Positions 1 through 8,046 of a DNA stretch of 64,000 bases are shown here, piece by piece. The notes under the pieces were generated by a model. It ran no database searches and was not told the DNA's origin. It worked only from the letters and a program-made list of their open reading frames with translations. The stretch is from an uncultured Christensenella sp. (GTDB taxonomy: Bacteria; Bacillota; Clostridia; Christensenellales; Pumilibacteraceae), in NCBI GenBank assembly GCA_910578545.1, contig CAJTPT010000005.1, positions 97,845 to 161,844 on the forward strand, written 5' to 3'. The position numbers and the translations under genes were made by a program. Position 1 is the first letter of the stretch. Every line of letters begins with the position of its first letter.

Positions 1-1
1 G

Positions 2-574
2 GACGTTGACGAGGCGCTTTGCTCAGCCAAGAGCACGGACACGCTGCTCTGTCAGCTCGAGGTGCCTACGTATATAATCGGTTACGCGTTAAGAAAGGCG
101 CACTCGCTCGGAATGACAACCATACTGAACCCTGCGCCCGCCAAAGAGCTTCCGCCCGACTTTTATCCCAATATCGACATTATAATCGCAAACGAATCCG
201 AAACGCAAACGCTTACCGACATCAACCCCAAGGATTGGATTAACTGCCACGAAGCAATGGCTGAGTTCCATCGCCGTGGCGTACGGTACGTGGTTTTAAC
301 GCTCGGCGAGGACGGCGCGACATTTTCGGACAACGGCTCGTTGGTCGGGCAAATCCCCGCGCGCGAGGTGTGCGTTACAGACACGGCCGCCGCAGGCGAC
401 GCGTTTGTCGGCGCGCTTGCGCTTACGTATCCGCATATCGGAATGTACTCGTTTAAGGAAGCCGCGCTGTTTGCCGCCAAGGCCGCTTCGATTACCGTAT
501 CTCGGCGTGGCGGCGTGGATAGCATTCCGTCGTTCAAGGAGGTCAGCGCACTGTACTATAGCGAAATAAAATAA
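2..574 (+). CDS. rbsK: Ribokinase (PfkB family sugar kinase), 3' part only
   Basis: The reading frame is open from the window edge, so the N-terminal part lies outside. About 190 residues remain. The PfkB signature near the C-terminus reads DTAAAGDAFVGALA, which contains the GD anion hole and catalytic Asp of the family. Upstream are the ribokinase-like stretches TILNPAPA, NESE and LGEDGATF. The enzyme phosphorylates ribose (or a related sugar) at O5 with ATP in the cytoplasm. The exact sugar cannot be told from this fragment. It is followed at once by a strong terminator. Confidence 0.85.
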   Translation, partial: DVDEALCSAKSTDTLLCQLEVPTYIIGYALRKAHSLGMTTILNPAPAKELPPDFYPNIDIIIANESETQTLTDINPKDWINCHEAMAEFHRRGVRYVVLTLGEDGATFSDNGSLVGQIPAREVCVTDTAAAGDAFVGALALTYPHIGMYSFKEAALFAAKAASITVSRRGGVDSIPSFKEVSALYYSEIK

Positions 575-595
575 TAGTTCGGAATTAAAAATTCG

Positions 596-639
596 CAACA
601 TAAAAGTCGGGCGTAATTAACGGCCCGACTTTTATGTTG
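596..639. terminator. Bidirectional rho-independent terminator
   Basis: A perfect 17-bp stem (596-612 with 623-639) encloses a 10-nt loop, with A-rich and T-rich edges on both sides. It lies between the convergent ribokinase and lipoprotein genes and can serve both. Confidence 0.9.
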
Positions 640-665
640 TTTGTCATGTTGAGTTTGTTTCCTAA

Positions 666-2693
666 TTAATCCGCAACGTAAACCGTTATGCTTTGTATAA
701 ACACTCTGTTGTCGGTATCGATTTCGACAGTCGTGGAAGCCTTGTTTGCGGCAAAGTTGAAGTACATAATGCCCCAGTCGTTTTTGCTCGCGGTCTGCGC
801 TTCGGAACCGTTGACGGATACTTTATCTGTTTGGTCTTTATTCCACTGACGAGCCGTAATAACAACGCCGAGTATCTTTTTGTTGAAATTAAGCGTGATT
901 TTGCCGTTGTTTGTTGCCGAGCCGACCTTAATGAAGCCCGTGCCCGTAACAACGCCGTTAGGGTCGTCGTTGCCGAGCGTGACGCGAGTCGCAGAAGCAC
1001 TCTCGAAAATGCTTGCATTTCCGCACGCCAAGCCGAAAATGTAAGTCGGGTTAGCAAGCGCGCCCGTCTGCGTAAGCTTGGTTAAATCGAACTGAAGCGG
1101 CGTGCCGTCCGGCTCTACCGTTTCGGGATAGTAGTTGTACTGTTTGGGATCTTGTTCGCTGTCCTTATATGTAATGCCGTCGCCGATTGCCTTGACTGCG
1201 ATCCACAGCTTATTATACATCTGAACTGCGGGTGTTTCGCCGACTTCGACGTATCCCTCGATATTAACGGTCTTGGTTTCCCAATTCGCGTAGTCGTCGT
1301 CTATCGTACCGTAAACGTTATACCAATAGCGCACTGCGTGATCAACCGTGTTCCAGGTCGCAACGCCCGTTTTAGGGTCGATGTTGATTTTTGGCGAGGC
1401 AAGCTGTATGCGGTCGTCGTGCGTGATAGCAAACATATACACAAGCTCGTCGTTGTATACGTCGTCGCCGATGTGCAGCATTGCAGAGAGCATGACAAGA
1501 ACGTCGTCTTCGCCGCTTGCGGGGCAGGTAACGGTAACGTTGCCGTAATCGTCGACAGTAAACGCGCCCGTTTCGTCGTCAACCGTCCACAGTATATTTA
1601 CGCCGTAAAGCTTGACGGGCAGATAGAAGTCGCTCATTATCTTGGAATCTTCTTTCAGCATATCCCAAGCATTAAGCGTTTCCGTTACAAGCGCGTATCT
1701 GTCGCTTTCCGAAATTCCCTCGAAATCAACCGAACGGTAACTCGAAAGCCCCTTGACCGTGCCGTCGGCGGCGAGAGTGCCGATTGCGGTTACGTCAAGA
1801 CCTTCAAGTCTTTTGTCGATAGCGAGATACAGCTCCGGAACGTTTTTGCCGAAAAGCGTAAATCCGTCTTCGAGCACTGCGTCGCCGTTGGCGTTCGATT
1901 CTATAGTGCCCGTAATCATAAACTCGCGGCGGGAAAGATTTTCGCCGTAGTAATTCATGATTTTAAGGATTTCGGCTACGGTGTAAATCTCGTCGTTCGA
2001 TATCGAGAACTCGACCTCGTCGCAATAATCGCTCGAGCCGCGGCGGTCGGAATAATCGCCGTCGTCCGCTACTTCTTCCGTGTTGTTGCCGATAGCTTTG
2101 ACTTGGAACGCCCAGGTCGAATCAAGCTTTGTCGCGTCGATTGCGGTAAGGTCGACCGTGGCGGAATTGTCCTCAACAGTTACCGCGTTCTCTTCGTCGC
2201 CGTTAATAACGTACCCGTAACCGCTCGCTCCTGCCACCGCGTGCCAGTTTAAAATAACCTTGCCGGCGTCAGCGCCTTGAATTTCAACCGTGAGGTTTTC
2301 GGGTGCGGCAAGATTTTTTTCGGGCGCTTTGTACGTTTTGGGCTTTGACCAATCGCTGTCGGCATAGCTAACGCCGTCGCCCTTTGCCTTTACCGTAACG
2401 GCTTGACCGTTTTCAAGAAGAACTTCGCGAGTTTCGGCGGTTTGTTCCGAACCGTCGTTTATCTTAAATACGTAGCCGCTTGCGTTTGTAACCTCGTTCC
2501 AGGTCGCTTTGCCGCTCACGTCAATAGTAACCGTGGGCGGGTTAAGCGCCGTGACGCTCGGGTTTTTATCGTTGTTGCCGCCGTCTTTGTTGCTGTCGTC
2601 TTTGTTGCTGTCGTTGCATGCGGCAAGACACAAGCACGCACATACCGATAATACAAGGCTTAAAGCTACAAGCCATAACCGCCGTTTTTTCAT
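666..2693 (-). CDS. Secreted lipoprotein with fibronectin-III/Ig-like repeats
   Basis: The 675-residue product starts with a classical lipoprotein signal (KKRR, hydrophobic core, LAAC with Cys26), followed by an Asp/Asn/Lys-rich linker. Three stretches look like Fn3-type beta sandwiches: about residues 45-125, 130-225 and 430-530, each with an ASGY or similar turn and a W near the start. The last 130 residues form another predicted beta-rich module with no recognised motif. The start is supported by GGAGGT a few bases upstream. It is probably anchored to the outer face of the membrane. Ligand and function are unknown. Confidence 0.8.
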   Translation of the reverse strand: MKKRRLWLVALSLVLSVCACLCLAACNDSNKDDSNKDGGNNDKNPSVTALNPPTVTIDVSGKATWNEVTNASGYVFKINDGSEQTAETREVLLENGQAVTVKAKGDGVSYADSDWSKPKTYKAPEKNLAAPENLTVEIQGADAGKVILNWHAVAGASGYGYVINGDEENAVTVEDNSATVDLTAIDATKLDSTWAFQVKAIGNNTEEVADDGDYSDRRGSSDYCDEVEFSISNDEIYTVAEILKIMNYYGENLSRREFMITGTIESNANGDAVLEDGFTLFGKNVPELYLAIDKRLEGLDVTAIGTLAADGTVKGLSSYRSVDFEGISESDRYALVTETLNAWDMLKEDSKIMSDFYLPVKLYGVNILWTVDDETGAFTVDDYGNVTVTCPASGEDDVLVMLSAMLHIGDDVYNDELVYMFAITHDDRIQLASPKINIDPKTGVATWNTVDHAVRYWYNVYGTIDDDYANWETKTVNIEGYVEVGETPAVQMYNKLWIAVKAIGDGITYKDSEQDPKQYNYYPETVEPDGTPLQFDLTKLTQTGALANPTYIFGLACGNASIFESASATRVTLGNDDPNGVVTGTGFIKVGSATNNGKITLNFNKKILGVVITARQWNKDQTDKVSVNGSEAQTASKNDWGIMYFNFAANKASTTVEIDTDNRVFIQSITVYVAD

Positions 2694-2868
2694 ACGACCT
2701 CCGAATAATTATCCTTCAACAATATTCTATCACTTTATTTTATAAATGTCAAAATAAACCGTGAAATTCTTCACTGTTCCGCTTGTTTAAATCGGCGCAG
2801 AATACGGATAATTCGAGCCGAAAAAAACGGAATGCCATGCGGCGACAAGTATTATGATAATCGAAATA

Positions 2869-3339
2869 TTACGATAGCTCTGTTTCCGAACTTTTCGTTG
2901 CGCGCGGCGCAATCGTTTTACAGCTTATAAGTATATGGCATATTCCGAATATCACCGCGAACACGAGCAAGGGGATATTGGCAAGCATTGTGCCGCTGAA
3001 AATGAAAATAATCGTCGGAAGCACGGACAGCGACAGCGCTCTTAGTAAATCCCGCCTTTTCCAACACACTATCCAAAAAATAACGTAGGCGAGTAGCAGT
3101 CCGCCGTTTACCGATAAATAAACGGTAAGCGCAAGGTCGAACCAAAAATTAAAGTACGTATGCGGGATATTGAATATCATCAATACAAAACAACCGTACC
3201 TGCCTATCTGTTCGGCAATAACGGTCGCCTTGTTGCGGTACGCGCCGATTTCATCATTCTTGTGCGTTGCGGCGTAAACGATATTCGGTATCATGATCAG
3301 GGCCATGATTATAAGCCCGTGATAGTTAAACCATACCAT
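2869..3339 (-). CDS. Small integral membrane protein, function unknown
   Basis: The 156-residue protein has about five hydrophobic segments, for example near residues 5-22, 48-66, 70-92, 101-118 and 121-140, separated by short charged loops. It carries no motif that I recognise as catalytic. The N-terminus begins with a membrane span rather than a cleavable signal. It stands alone between two other minus-strand genes. Confidence 0.6.
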   Translation of the reverse strand: MVWFNYHGLIIMALIMIPNIVYAATHKNDEIGAYRNKATVIAEQIGRYGCFVLMIFNIPHTYFNFWFDLALTVYLSVNGGLLLAYVIFWIVCWKRRDLLRALSLSVLPTIIFIFSGTMLANIPLLVFAVIFGICHILISCKTIAPRATKSSETELS

Positions 3340-3380
3340 AATCAGATTATATCACAGTTGCCGCGTAATTTCAAGCAAAG

Positions 3381-3686
3381 CTATTCTAAATAGTTTACAC
3401 GTTTGCCCGTCGATAGCGCGTACTCTATTTCCGAGCGCGTGCTCGAGCCGATATAGCCGCCCTTGTTGATGACGAATATCTCATCCGCCATGTCGATTTT
3501 GCGCTTGTGCATGTCGTCGAGCATTGCTTTTACGTTGTCGTTCAAAACCCCGTCGCCGCCGTGCCCGAACAGTCCTACGGAAATGACTATATTCCCATCG
3601 AGCGTCAGCCGTTTTTGCTCATAAATAAACTCGTCTTTAAATTTAGTGCTTCCGCACAGAGTAATTACTTTGTATTTTCCGACCAT
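3381..3686 (-). CDS. Nucleoside 2-deoxyribosyltransferase-like / DUF4406-type small protein
   Basis: The start chosen is MVGKYKVITL, preceded by AAAGGTG at good spacing; a longer frame upstream has no ribosome site. The 101-residue product begins with a Rossmann-like strand and the motif LCGSTKF. It ends with DMADEIFVINKGGYIGSSTR, an arrangement typical of the nucleoside deoxyribosyltransferase-like fold in which a Gly-rich C-terminal loop binds a nucleotide. Proteins of this kind often occur in mobile elements and housekeeping loci. The actual substrate is unknown. Confidence 0.65.
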   Translation of the reverse strand: MVGKYKVITLCGSTKFKDEFIYEQKRLTLDGNIVISVGLFGHGGDGVLNDNVKAMLDDMHKRKIDMADEIFVINKGGYIGSSTRSEIEYALSTGKRVNYLE

Positions 3687-3937
3687 CGGGTTCACCTTTA
3701 TTGTTTTAGCTGTTGTTTTTGTTCCAAACAATATCCTTTGATTAGGTTTTTAATATTTTACAACATATTAACCGATAAATCAAGCGGCTCGACCTATGTC
3801 GTGAATATGGATTGGATATTTGACAGTGTAAGTTCTATTGGCGATATTATTGAATGGTAGCTAATCCCAAAATGGTGGGGTAAAAAAGCGCACAAATAAC
3901 CACGCCTGTTTCGGTTGGATCTGTTTTACAATCGCCA

Positions 3938-4267
3938 TTACTCCCGGTCGCGATCTTCGGAATTAAGCTTGAGCGCAAGCGCAGATATGATTTTGCCGTT
4001 AAAAGCTGTCTCGTATTTGCTCAGTGAAAGATATTCCCTTAAGTGTTGTGCTTGGCATATTGCGTACGAAATGCTTCGTGTAACAGCACAGTGATTGCTG
4101 TTGTATTTTTGGGCGATCGTGCCGTATATTTCTTTGAGTTTAATAATCGACCGTTCTTTTTTGAGAACTACAGCTTCGCTTAGTAACGTGAAACCGGTAA
4201 GATGCGGCGGGACAGATGAATCTGCTACAAGTTTTTCCGCATTCTTCAAAATTGATTGAGTTGTCAT
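3938..4267 (-). CDS. Stand-alone Spo0A C-terminal-like DNA-binding protein
   Basis: The 109-residue protein resembles the DNA-binding effector domain of the sporulation regulator Spo0A. PPHLTGFTLLSEAVVL corresponds to the PAHIKGYxYLREAI region, and YGTIAQKYNSNHCAVTRSI to the YPxVAKKYNTTPSRVERAI recognition region. There is no receiver domain. GGAGG lies just before the start codon. It may bind 0A-box-like DNA without phosphorylation control. This is known family logic applied to a visible resemblance, not a tested function. Confidence 0.7.
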   Translation of the reverse strand: MTTQSILKNAEKLVADSSVPPHLTGFTLLSEAVVLKKERSIIKLKEIYGTIAQKYNSNHCAVTRSISYAICQAQHLREYLSLSKYETAFNGKIISALALKLNSEDRDRE

Positions 4268-4611
4268 ATGTTTGTTTCCTCCGTTATGTATCAGTTTATA
4301 TATAAATCATATCACATTGTTTTAAAAAGTGAAAAAAACGAAGAAAAACAAACAATTTTAAAGAATGTACAGCAAAAAAGTGTATTAAGCTTACCCTGTA
4401 TTGAGTAAACAGAAGAAAAATCATAATCGAGCGGTAATTGGCCGTCCGATTTTTATTGTTTAAACCTAAGTAGTAACAAAATACGGAATAATGCGGTATA
4501 ATAGGGAATAATACAGAGTGGTTTTCTATATGGATAGTGCAAAAACAAAACTCACCACAATACATAGCGGTGAGTTTTAAATTGTGGGGTAGTGGCAACC
4601 TAAAACGAATT
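4268..4611. other. Intergenic region, no gene seen
   Basis: This AT-rich stretch holds the leader of the Spo0A-C-like gene (TATATA-rich, followed by GGAGG) and the terminator hairpin of the upstream XRE gene at 4547-4578. No convincing reading frame is present on either strand. Confidence 0.6.
4547..4578 (-). terminator. Terminator of the XRE/membrane regulator gene
   Basis: A 10-bp perfect stem (547-556 with 569-578 of this kilobase) is followed on the minus strand by GTTTTTG. It lies 34 bases past the stop codon of the upstream minus-strand gene. Confidence 0.7.
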
Positions 4612-5217
4612 TTAACTCAATCTTTTTTTACAAAAACTTTTTTTGCCGCATTTCGGGCATTTCAACTTTCTTTTTGTCAACGTATGCGCGCCGCCGATAA
4701 AATCTTTCATTGACGGCACAAACTTTTCACCACACACGGGACATTCGTATACACCTGCATCAACAGTCAAAACGCAACACACCCCTACGCCGAGAATTAT
4801 GATAATAAGCGAAAAAACGATACAAATGATTTTTAACCAAATAGGCGCGGAAAGCAAATCGCTCAAAAGAATTATCGAAAGACCGGAAAGAATTGTTATT
4901 AAGGCTACAATACAAGAAACAGTCAATCGCTTTTTTGCTTCGTTCCTTTTTTTCATTAAGTCAGTAAAGATATATTCTTCGGCATTTTCTTTATAATGTT
5001 TTTCGTCCAAACGTTCGCCCGAAAGCAATTCGTTTATGCTCACGTCAAACAATTTACTTAAAATTTGCAGCATTTCAACGGGCGGTAAATAATTGCCGTT
5101 TTCCCAACGTGAAACCGTTTTATTTGTTACACCTATTTGTTCGCCCAATTCGTCTTGTGTAAGATTTCTTTCTTTACGCAATTCGGATAAAAATGTTCCG
5201 ACTTTTTGCATATCCAT
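4612..5217 (-). CDS. XRE-family regulator fused to two membrane spans and a zinc ribbon
   Basis: The 201-residue protein begins with a helix-turn-helix of the XRE/Cro type (residues about 7-60, including LTQDELGEQIGVTNKTVSRWE). Two hydrophobic segments follow at roughly 96-118 and 125-150, then a zinc ribbon with CPVCGEKF and CPKCGKKSF. AAGGAG precedes the start by nine bases. This is the layout of membrane-tethered one-component regulators in Firmicutes. The ribbon probably faces the cytoplasm with the HTH. The regulated genes are not evident nearby. Confidence 0.85.
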   Translation of the reverse strand: MDMQKVGTFLSELRKERNLTQDELGEQIGVTNKTVSRWENGNYLPPVEMLQILSKLFDVSINELLSGERLDEKHYKENAEEYIFTDLMKKRNEAKKRLTVSCIVALITILSGLSIILLSDLLSAPIWLKIICIVFSLIIIILGVGVCCVLTVDAGVYECPVCGEKFVPSMKDFIGGAHTLTKRKLKCPKCGKKSFCKKRLS

Positions 5218-5404
5218 AATGAATATCTCCTTTCATTTGATAGCACTATTATAACACACTAATACTGAAAAGTATTGCCCATAAACAGCGAATATGAAGC
5301 AAACATTAGACAAATCATAGGACTTTGGCACCACGGCGGGTGTTTGATAAAATTTAAATTAAAGAAAAAAGTACGAACAAAAGCGGTTCGTACTTTAACG
5401 ACAT

Positions 5405-5480
5405 TGGTGGAGATAGTGGGACTCGAACCCATGACCTATGCGTTGCGAACGCATCGCTCTACCAGCTGAGCTATATCCCC
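5405..5480 (-). tRNA. tRNA-Ala (anticodon CGC)
   Basis: The minus strand folds into a full cloverleaf with a 7-bp acceptor stem (GGGGATA with TATCTCC), a D arm, the anticodon loop TTCGCAA, a T arm with GGTTCGAGTCCC-type sequence and an encoded CCA. The anticodon CGC reads GCG alanine codons. Confidence 0.95.
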
Positions 5481-5782
5481 ATAGGTTTCCGACTTTTGTC
5501 GGCGAAATATAGTGTATCACATCTTTTGTTGTTTGTAAAGTAAAATTTATTCTTTTTTTTACGTAATGAAAAAATTCCTTTTGCATTTTAGTTGTGCGGG
5601 ATTAGAAACATAAATCCTGGGTTCCGCATATTTGCGTTTGACCAGCGCAAATTGCACAGCGTTTATAATTTTTGAAAACCACTTGCAAATAAATACCCGG
5701 TGTGGTAAAATTAATATGGTAGATTGGGCGATATCGCCCGATGTTGCGGCTTAATCTACCGACAACAAACGGAGAAAGCGAT

Positions 5783-6547
5783 ATGCAAAACAAAAGCAGA
5801 CGGTTATACTTAATACTATGCCTTTGTTTTGTGTTGCTCGTATTTTTCGGCGCGGTAGCTTGCGGCATGACGGAACCGCCCGCGACTATAGACGGTATTA
5901 CCGCCGACGACGTCACGTGCGTTTACGACGGTGAGTACCATTCCATAACGGTGGAAAACACGCGCGATTCTGACGTGGTCAGTTATTCGATAAACGCCGT
6001 TTATTGGAGCGACGAGGTACTCGCGTATTCCATGCCGGGTGAATATATCATCTATTACAAGGTCAGCAGGCGCGGGTGCGTGGACGTCGTTTCCTACGCT
6101 AAGCTCACGATAGAACGCGCAGTGCTGACTGATATAATCGCCGACGAGGTTGAGGTCGTGTACGACGGCAAGGCGCACGGCATACATATCGACGGATTAC
6201 AGGACGACGATATTGTTACGTATTCCACCGACGGCACTAATTTTTATAAAGAGCTTGCGCTGACCGATGTTGGCGTTTATACCGTGCACTATAACGTCAA
6301 GCGCTTTTACGGTGATTATTCTGCCACGTGCAACGTGACTATTCTTCCCAATATAAACGGTATTTATCTTAATCCCGAGTTCGGCGTAATACAAATCAAC
6401 AACAAAAAAGCCACTGTCAACGGCGAGAGCAAGAATTTGTTTTACGACCTGACGTGCAGGGGCAAGATAGATAAAATCGACTTTGTAATCTTGGACAACG
6501 TGCTCGTGTACGACGGCAAGCTGTTTACCAAGGCGAGCATAATTTAG
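5783..6547 (+). CDS. Lipoprotein with MBG/YDG-type repeats
   Basis: The start at 5783 is preceded by GGAG. The 254-residue product has a lipoprotein signal ending in AVACG. Two related beta modules follow, each opening with VYDGEYHSI or VYDGKAHGI and closing with GxYxxxYxV-type strands (residues about 35-105 and 110-185). These match the MBG/bacterial Ig-like pattern of surface proteins. A short C-terminal domain has no recognised motif. It is likely exposed outside the membrane; the ligand is unknown. Confidence 0.75.
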   Translation: MQNKSRRLYLILCLCFVLLVFFGAVACGMTEPPATIDGITADDVTCVYDGEYHSITVENTRDSDVVSYSINAVYWSDEVLAYSMPGEYIIYYKVSRRGCVDVVSYAKLTIERAVLTDIIADEVEVVYDGKAHGIHIDGLQDDDIVTYSTDGTNFYKELALTDVGVYTVHYNVKRFYGDYSATCNVTILPNINGIYLNPEFGVIQINNKKATVNGESKNLFYDLTCRGKIDKIDFVILDNVLVYDGKLFTKASII

Positions 6548-6596
6548 TTCGTTCTGTAAGCGAAATAATTTAATTTTTAAAAAACGGAGTTGCGTA

Positions 6597-6956
6597 GTGA
6601 TAGAAAAAGAAGATTGGCGTTTGACAGGCGGAGAGGAAAGCATAAGCGGTCAAAAATTTAAAAAAATACAATTCCCCGATTTTTGGCGTAAATCCTATGA
6701 TGAAAAGAACGACTTTTATCAAAAGGTTTTAAAAGACGCACACCGATTCGTAAAAGAATTTAATAGAGGGAAAGAGTTTTTGGAAGGGGATAAGGTGCAG
6801 GCGTTTTGGCACGAACATTGTTATTTTTGCTTCGAAAAGTTTATGACGGATACCGTTGCCGAATGTTATTGCACGCATGATTACAACGTTTGGATATGTA
6901 AAACCTGCTTCGAGGATTTTAAAGAAAAATTCAATTTGATTTTAGACGATAACTAA
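6597..6956 (+). CDS. Small protein with Cys-rich zinc-binding C-terminus, unknown function
   Basis: Translation probably starts at GTG 6597 behind CGGAG. The 119-residue product is charged and has no signal. The second half carries CYFC, CYC and CKTC pairs spaced like a treble-clef or zinc-ribbon finger. It lies 49 bases after the lipoprotein gene and ends before a clear terminator, so the two could be cotranscribed. I do not recognise a family. Confidence 0.6.
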   Translation: MIEKEDWRLTGGEESISGQKFKKIQFPDFWRKSYDEKNDFYQKVLKDAHRFVKEFNRGKEFLEGDKVQAFWHEHCYFCFEKFMTDTVAECYCTHDYNVWICKTCFEDFKEKFNLILDDN

Positions 6957-6970
6957 AATTAAAACACAAA

Positions 6971-7012
6971 AAGCACCCTAAAAGTTTTGTTCGGCTTTTG
7001 GGGCGTTTTTAT
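6971..7012 (+). terminator. Rho-independent terminator
   Basis: A stem formed by GCACCCTAAAAG and CTTTTGGGGCG is followed by a T run, a few bases after the stop codon of the small Cys-rich protein. Confidence 0.75.
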
Positions 7013-7235
7013 ACTGTTTAAGAATAAATACCGTGATTGCCCGCCGACAAAAGCGGGCTTTGGCGCGAGCGTCAAGCGCCGAGCGAACGGTACGGCGAAA
7101 ATCTTTATTATTAATCATTAATTTTTTTTAAAATCTTTTACTTTTATTTTAGTTCTTCTCGCCGTTTACTCATTCACAAATGTAATAAGCATACAAAAAT
7201 AAAGCACCGGATAGCGGTGTGTTTCATAGGGATTA

Positions 7236-7267
7236 AAGCAAGGACGATAATCAGTCCTTGCTTTTTT
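7236..7267 (+). terminator. Hairpin with T run, terminator-like
   Basis: AAGCAAGGAC pairs with GTCCTTGCTT across an 8-base loop and is followed by TTTTTT. No gene is evident immediately upstream on the plus strand, so it may close a small transcript or back up the terminator at 6971-7012. Confidence 0.65.
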
Positions 7268-7347
7268 AGTACTGTTATGCTATAATGATTGTACGATAAA
7301 CAGTAATTTAGTTAGGCAACTTTATATAATGTTAAAAGAAAAAGTAT

Positions 7348-7382
7348 AGCGCACTATACTTCGCAAGCGAAGATAGTGCGCT
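7348..7382. other. Long near-perfect hairpin of unknown role
   Basis: AGCGCACTAT pairs with ATAGTGCGCT and an inner CTTCG with CGAAG, giving a 15-bp stem with a one-base bulge and a 4-base loop. A TATAAT box lies about 20 bases upstream on the plus strand and a T-rich stretch follows. It could be a terminator or the core of a small RNA. Confidence 0.5.
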
Positions 7383-7523
7383 GTTTCTTTGTCCACAAGG
7401 GAATCCATATAACAGATACCCTTAAGGGGCTTTTTGGGGAGCTGTTAGACGTTACGCTTGCCAACACCCCCGAAAATGACTTCGCCGCCATTCGTGCAAG
7501 CACGACGGCGGCGGTCATCAATT

Positions 7524-7547
7524 TTGGAGCTGTTACCGGGATTCGAA
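7524..7547 (+). repeat. attL: copy of the tRNA-Thr 3' end
   Basis: These 24 bases are identical, in the same orientation, to 16178-16201, which is the 3' end of the tRNA-Thr gene plus flank. Bases outside the repeat differ on both sides. This is the distal attachment scar expected when an element integrates into a tRNA 3' end. Confidence 0.85.
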
Positions 7548-8046
7548 GCCGAAGTTGCAAAAAGTGCGTGCCCAACAACGCAAAAGCCTTAGAAACGCCC
7601 TAACAGAAAGAGCGCATGACGGGATAGAAACTAGGCGCGCCGAGCGCACGCGAGCTATGCGCGACTCCACGACGGAATAGGGAAACGGAAAGTCGTGCTT
7701 ACCGACGACAGCGCGACCCTACGCCCGACCACTGGCACACCACCACATTCGCTACTCACACAGATAGGTAACAACTATCGACCAAGAAAGAGGGCGAAAT
7801 GAAAAGCTAAACAACCAAACTTCGGCACAGCCGACTAAGCGGAAGAACACAAGCAAACAGACCGACACTCTTTTCGCGACAGCCCCGAACTCTGTTCGGC
7901 ATAAGCGCGTGAACAGTTGCAGGCGCTACGGGTAGCAAAGCACAATTAAATGCAGATGTTTTCCGAAGCGCCGCGACTGTGAACACGCCAAGCAAGCGCC
8001 CGACGGGCGCGCGGTAGCAAAAAAGCCATAACAAGGAACAAGCACA
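7548..8046. other. GC-richer noncoding start of the element, candidate origin region
   Basis: About 500 bases between attL and rep have stops in all frames and several short inverted repeats, for example CCCCGAAC with GTTCGG near 7884 and GCGCCCGACGGGCGCGC near 7994. In filamentous phages the intergenic region beside rep holds the replication origin and packaging signal. That role here is inference. Confidence 0.4.

Larger units (their letters stand above)
7013..7523. other. Gene-free region left of the inovirus-like element
   Basis: This 0.5-kb stretch contains two strong hairpins (7236-7267 and 7348-7382) and TATAAT-like boxes near 7278 and 7325. Two open frames of about 75 codons overlap antisense near 7360-7600. 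Neither has a ribosome site, and both run across the attachment repeat, so I do not call them. Confidence 0.5.

Noticed and set aside
1152..2252. Long plus-strand frame (366 codons) opposite the lipoprotein gene
   Set aside because: It is the antisense shadow of a well-supported gene with signal peptide and ribosome site. Composition is Val/Arg/Cys-rich as expected for shadows.
4296..4598. 100-codon minus-strand frame in an AT-rich gap
   Set aside because: It crosses the terminator hairpin at 4547-4578, has low-complexity Phe/Leu-rich sequence and no ribosome site.
7354..7603. Two overlapping antisense frames of about 75 codons near attL
   Set aside because: Neither has a ribosome site, and both run through the tRNA-derived attachment repeat. 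They are probably chance frames.
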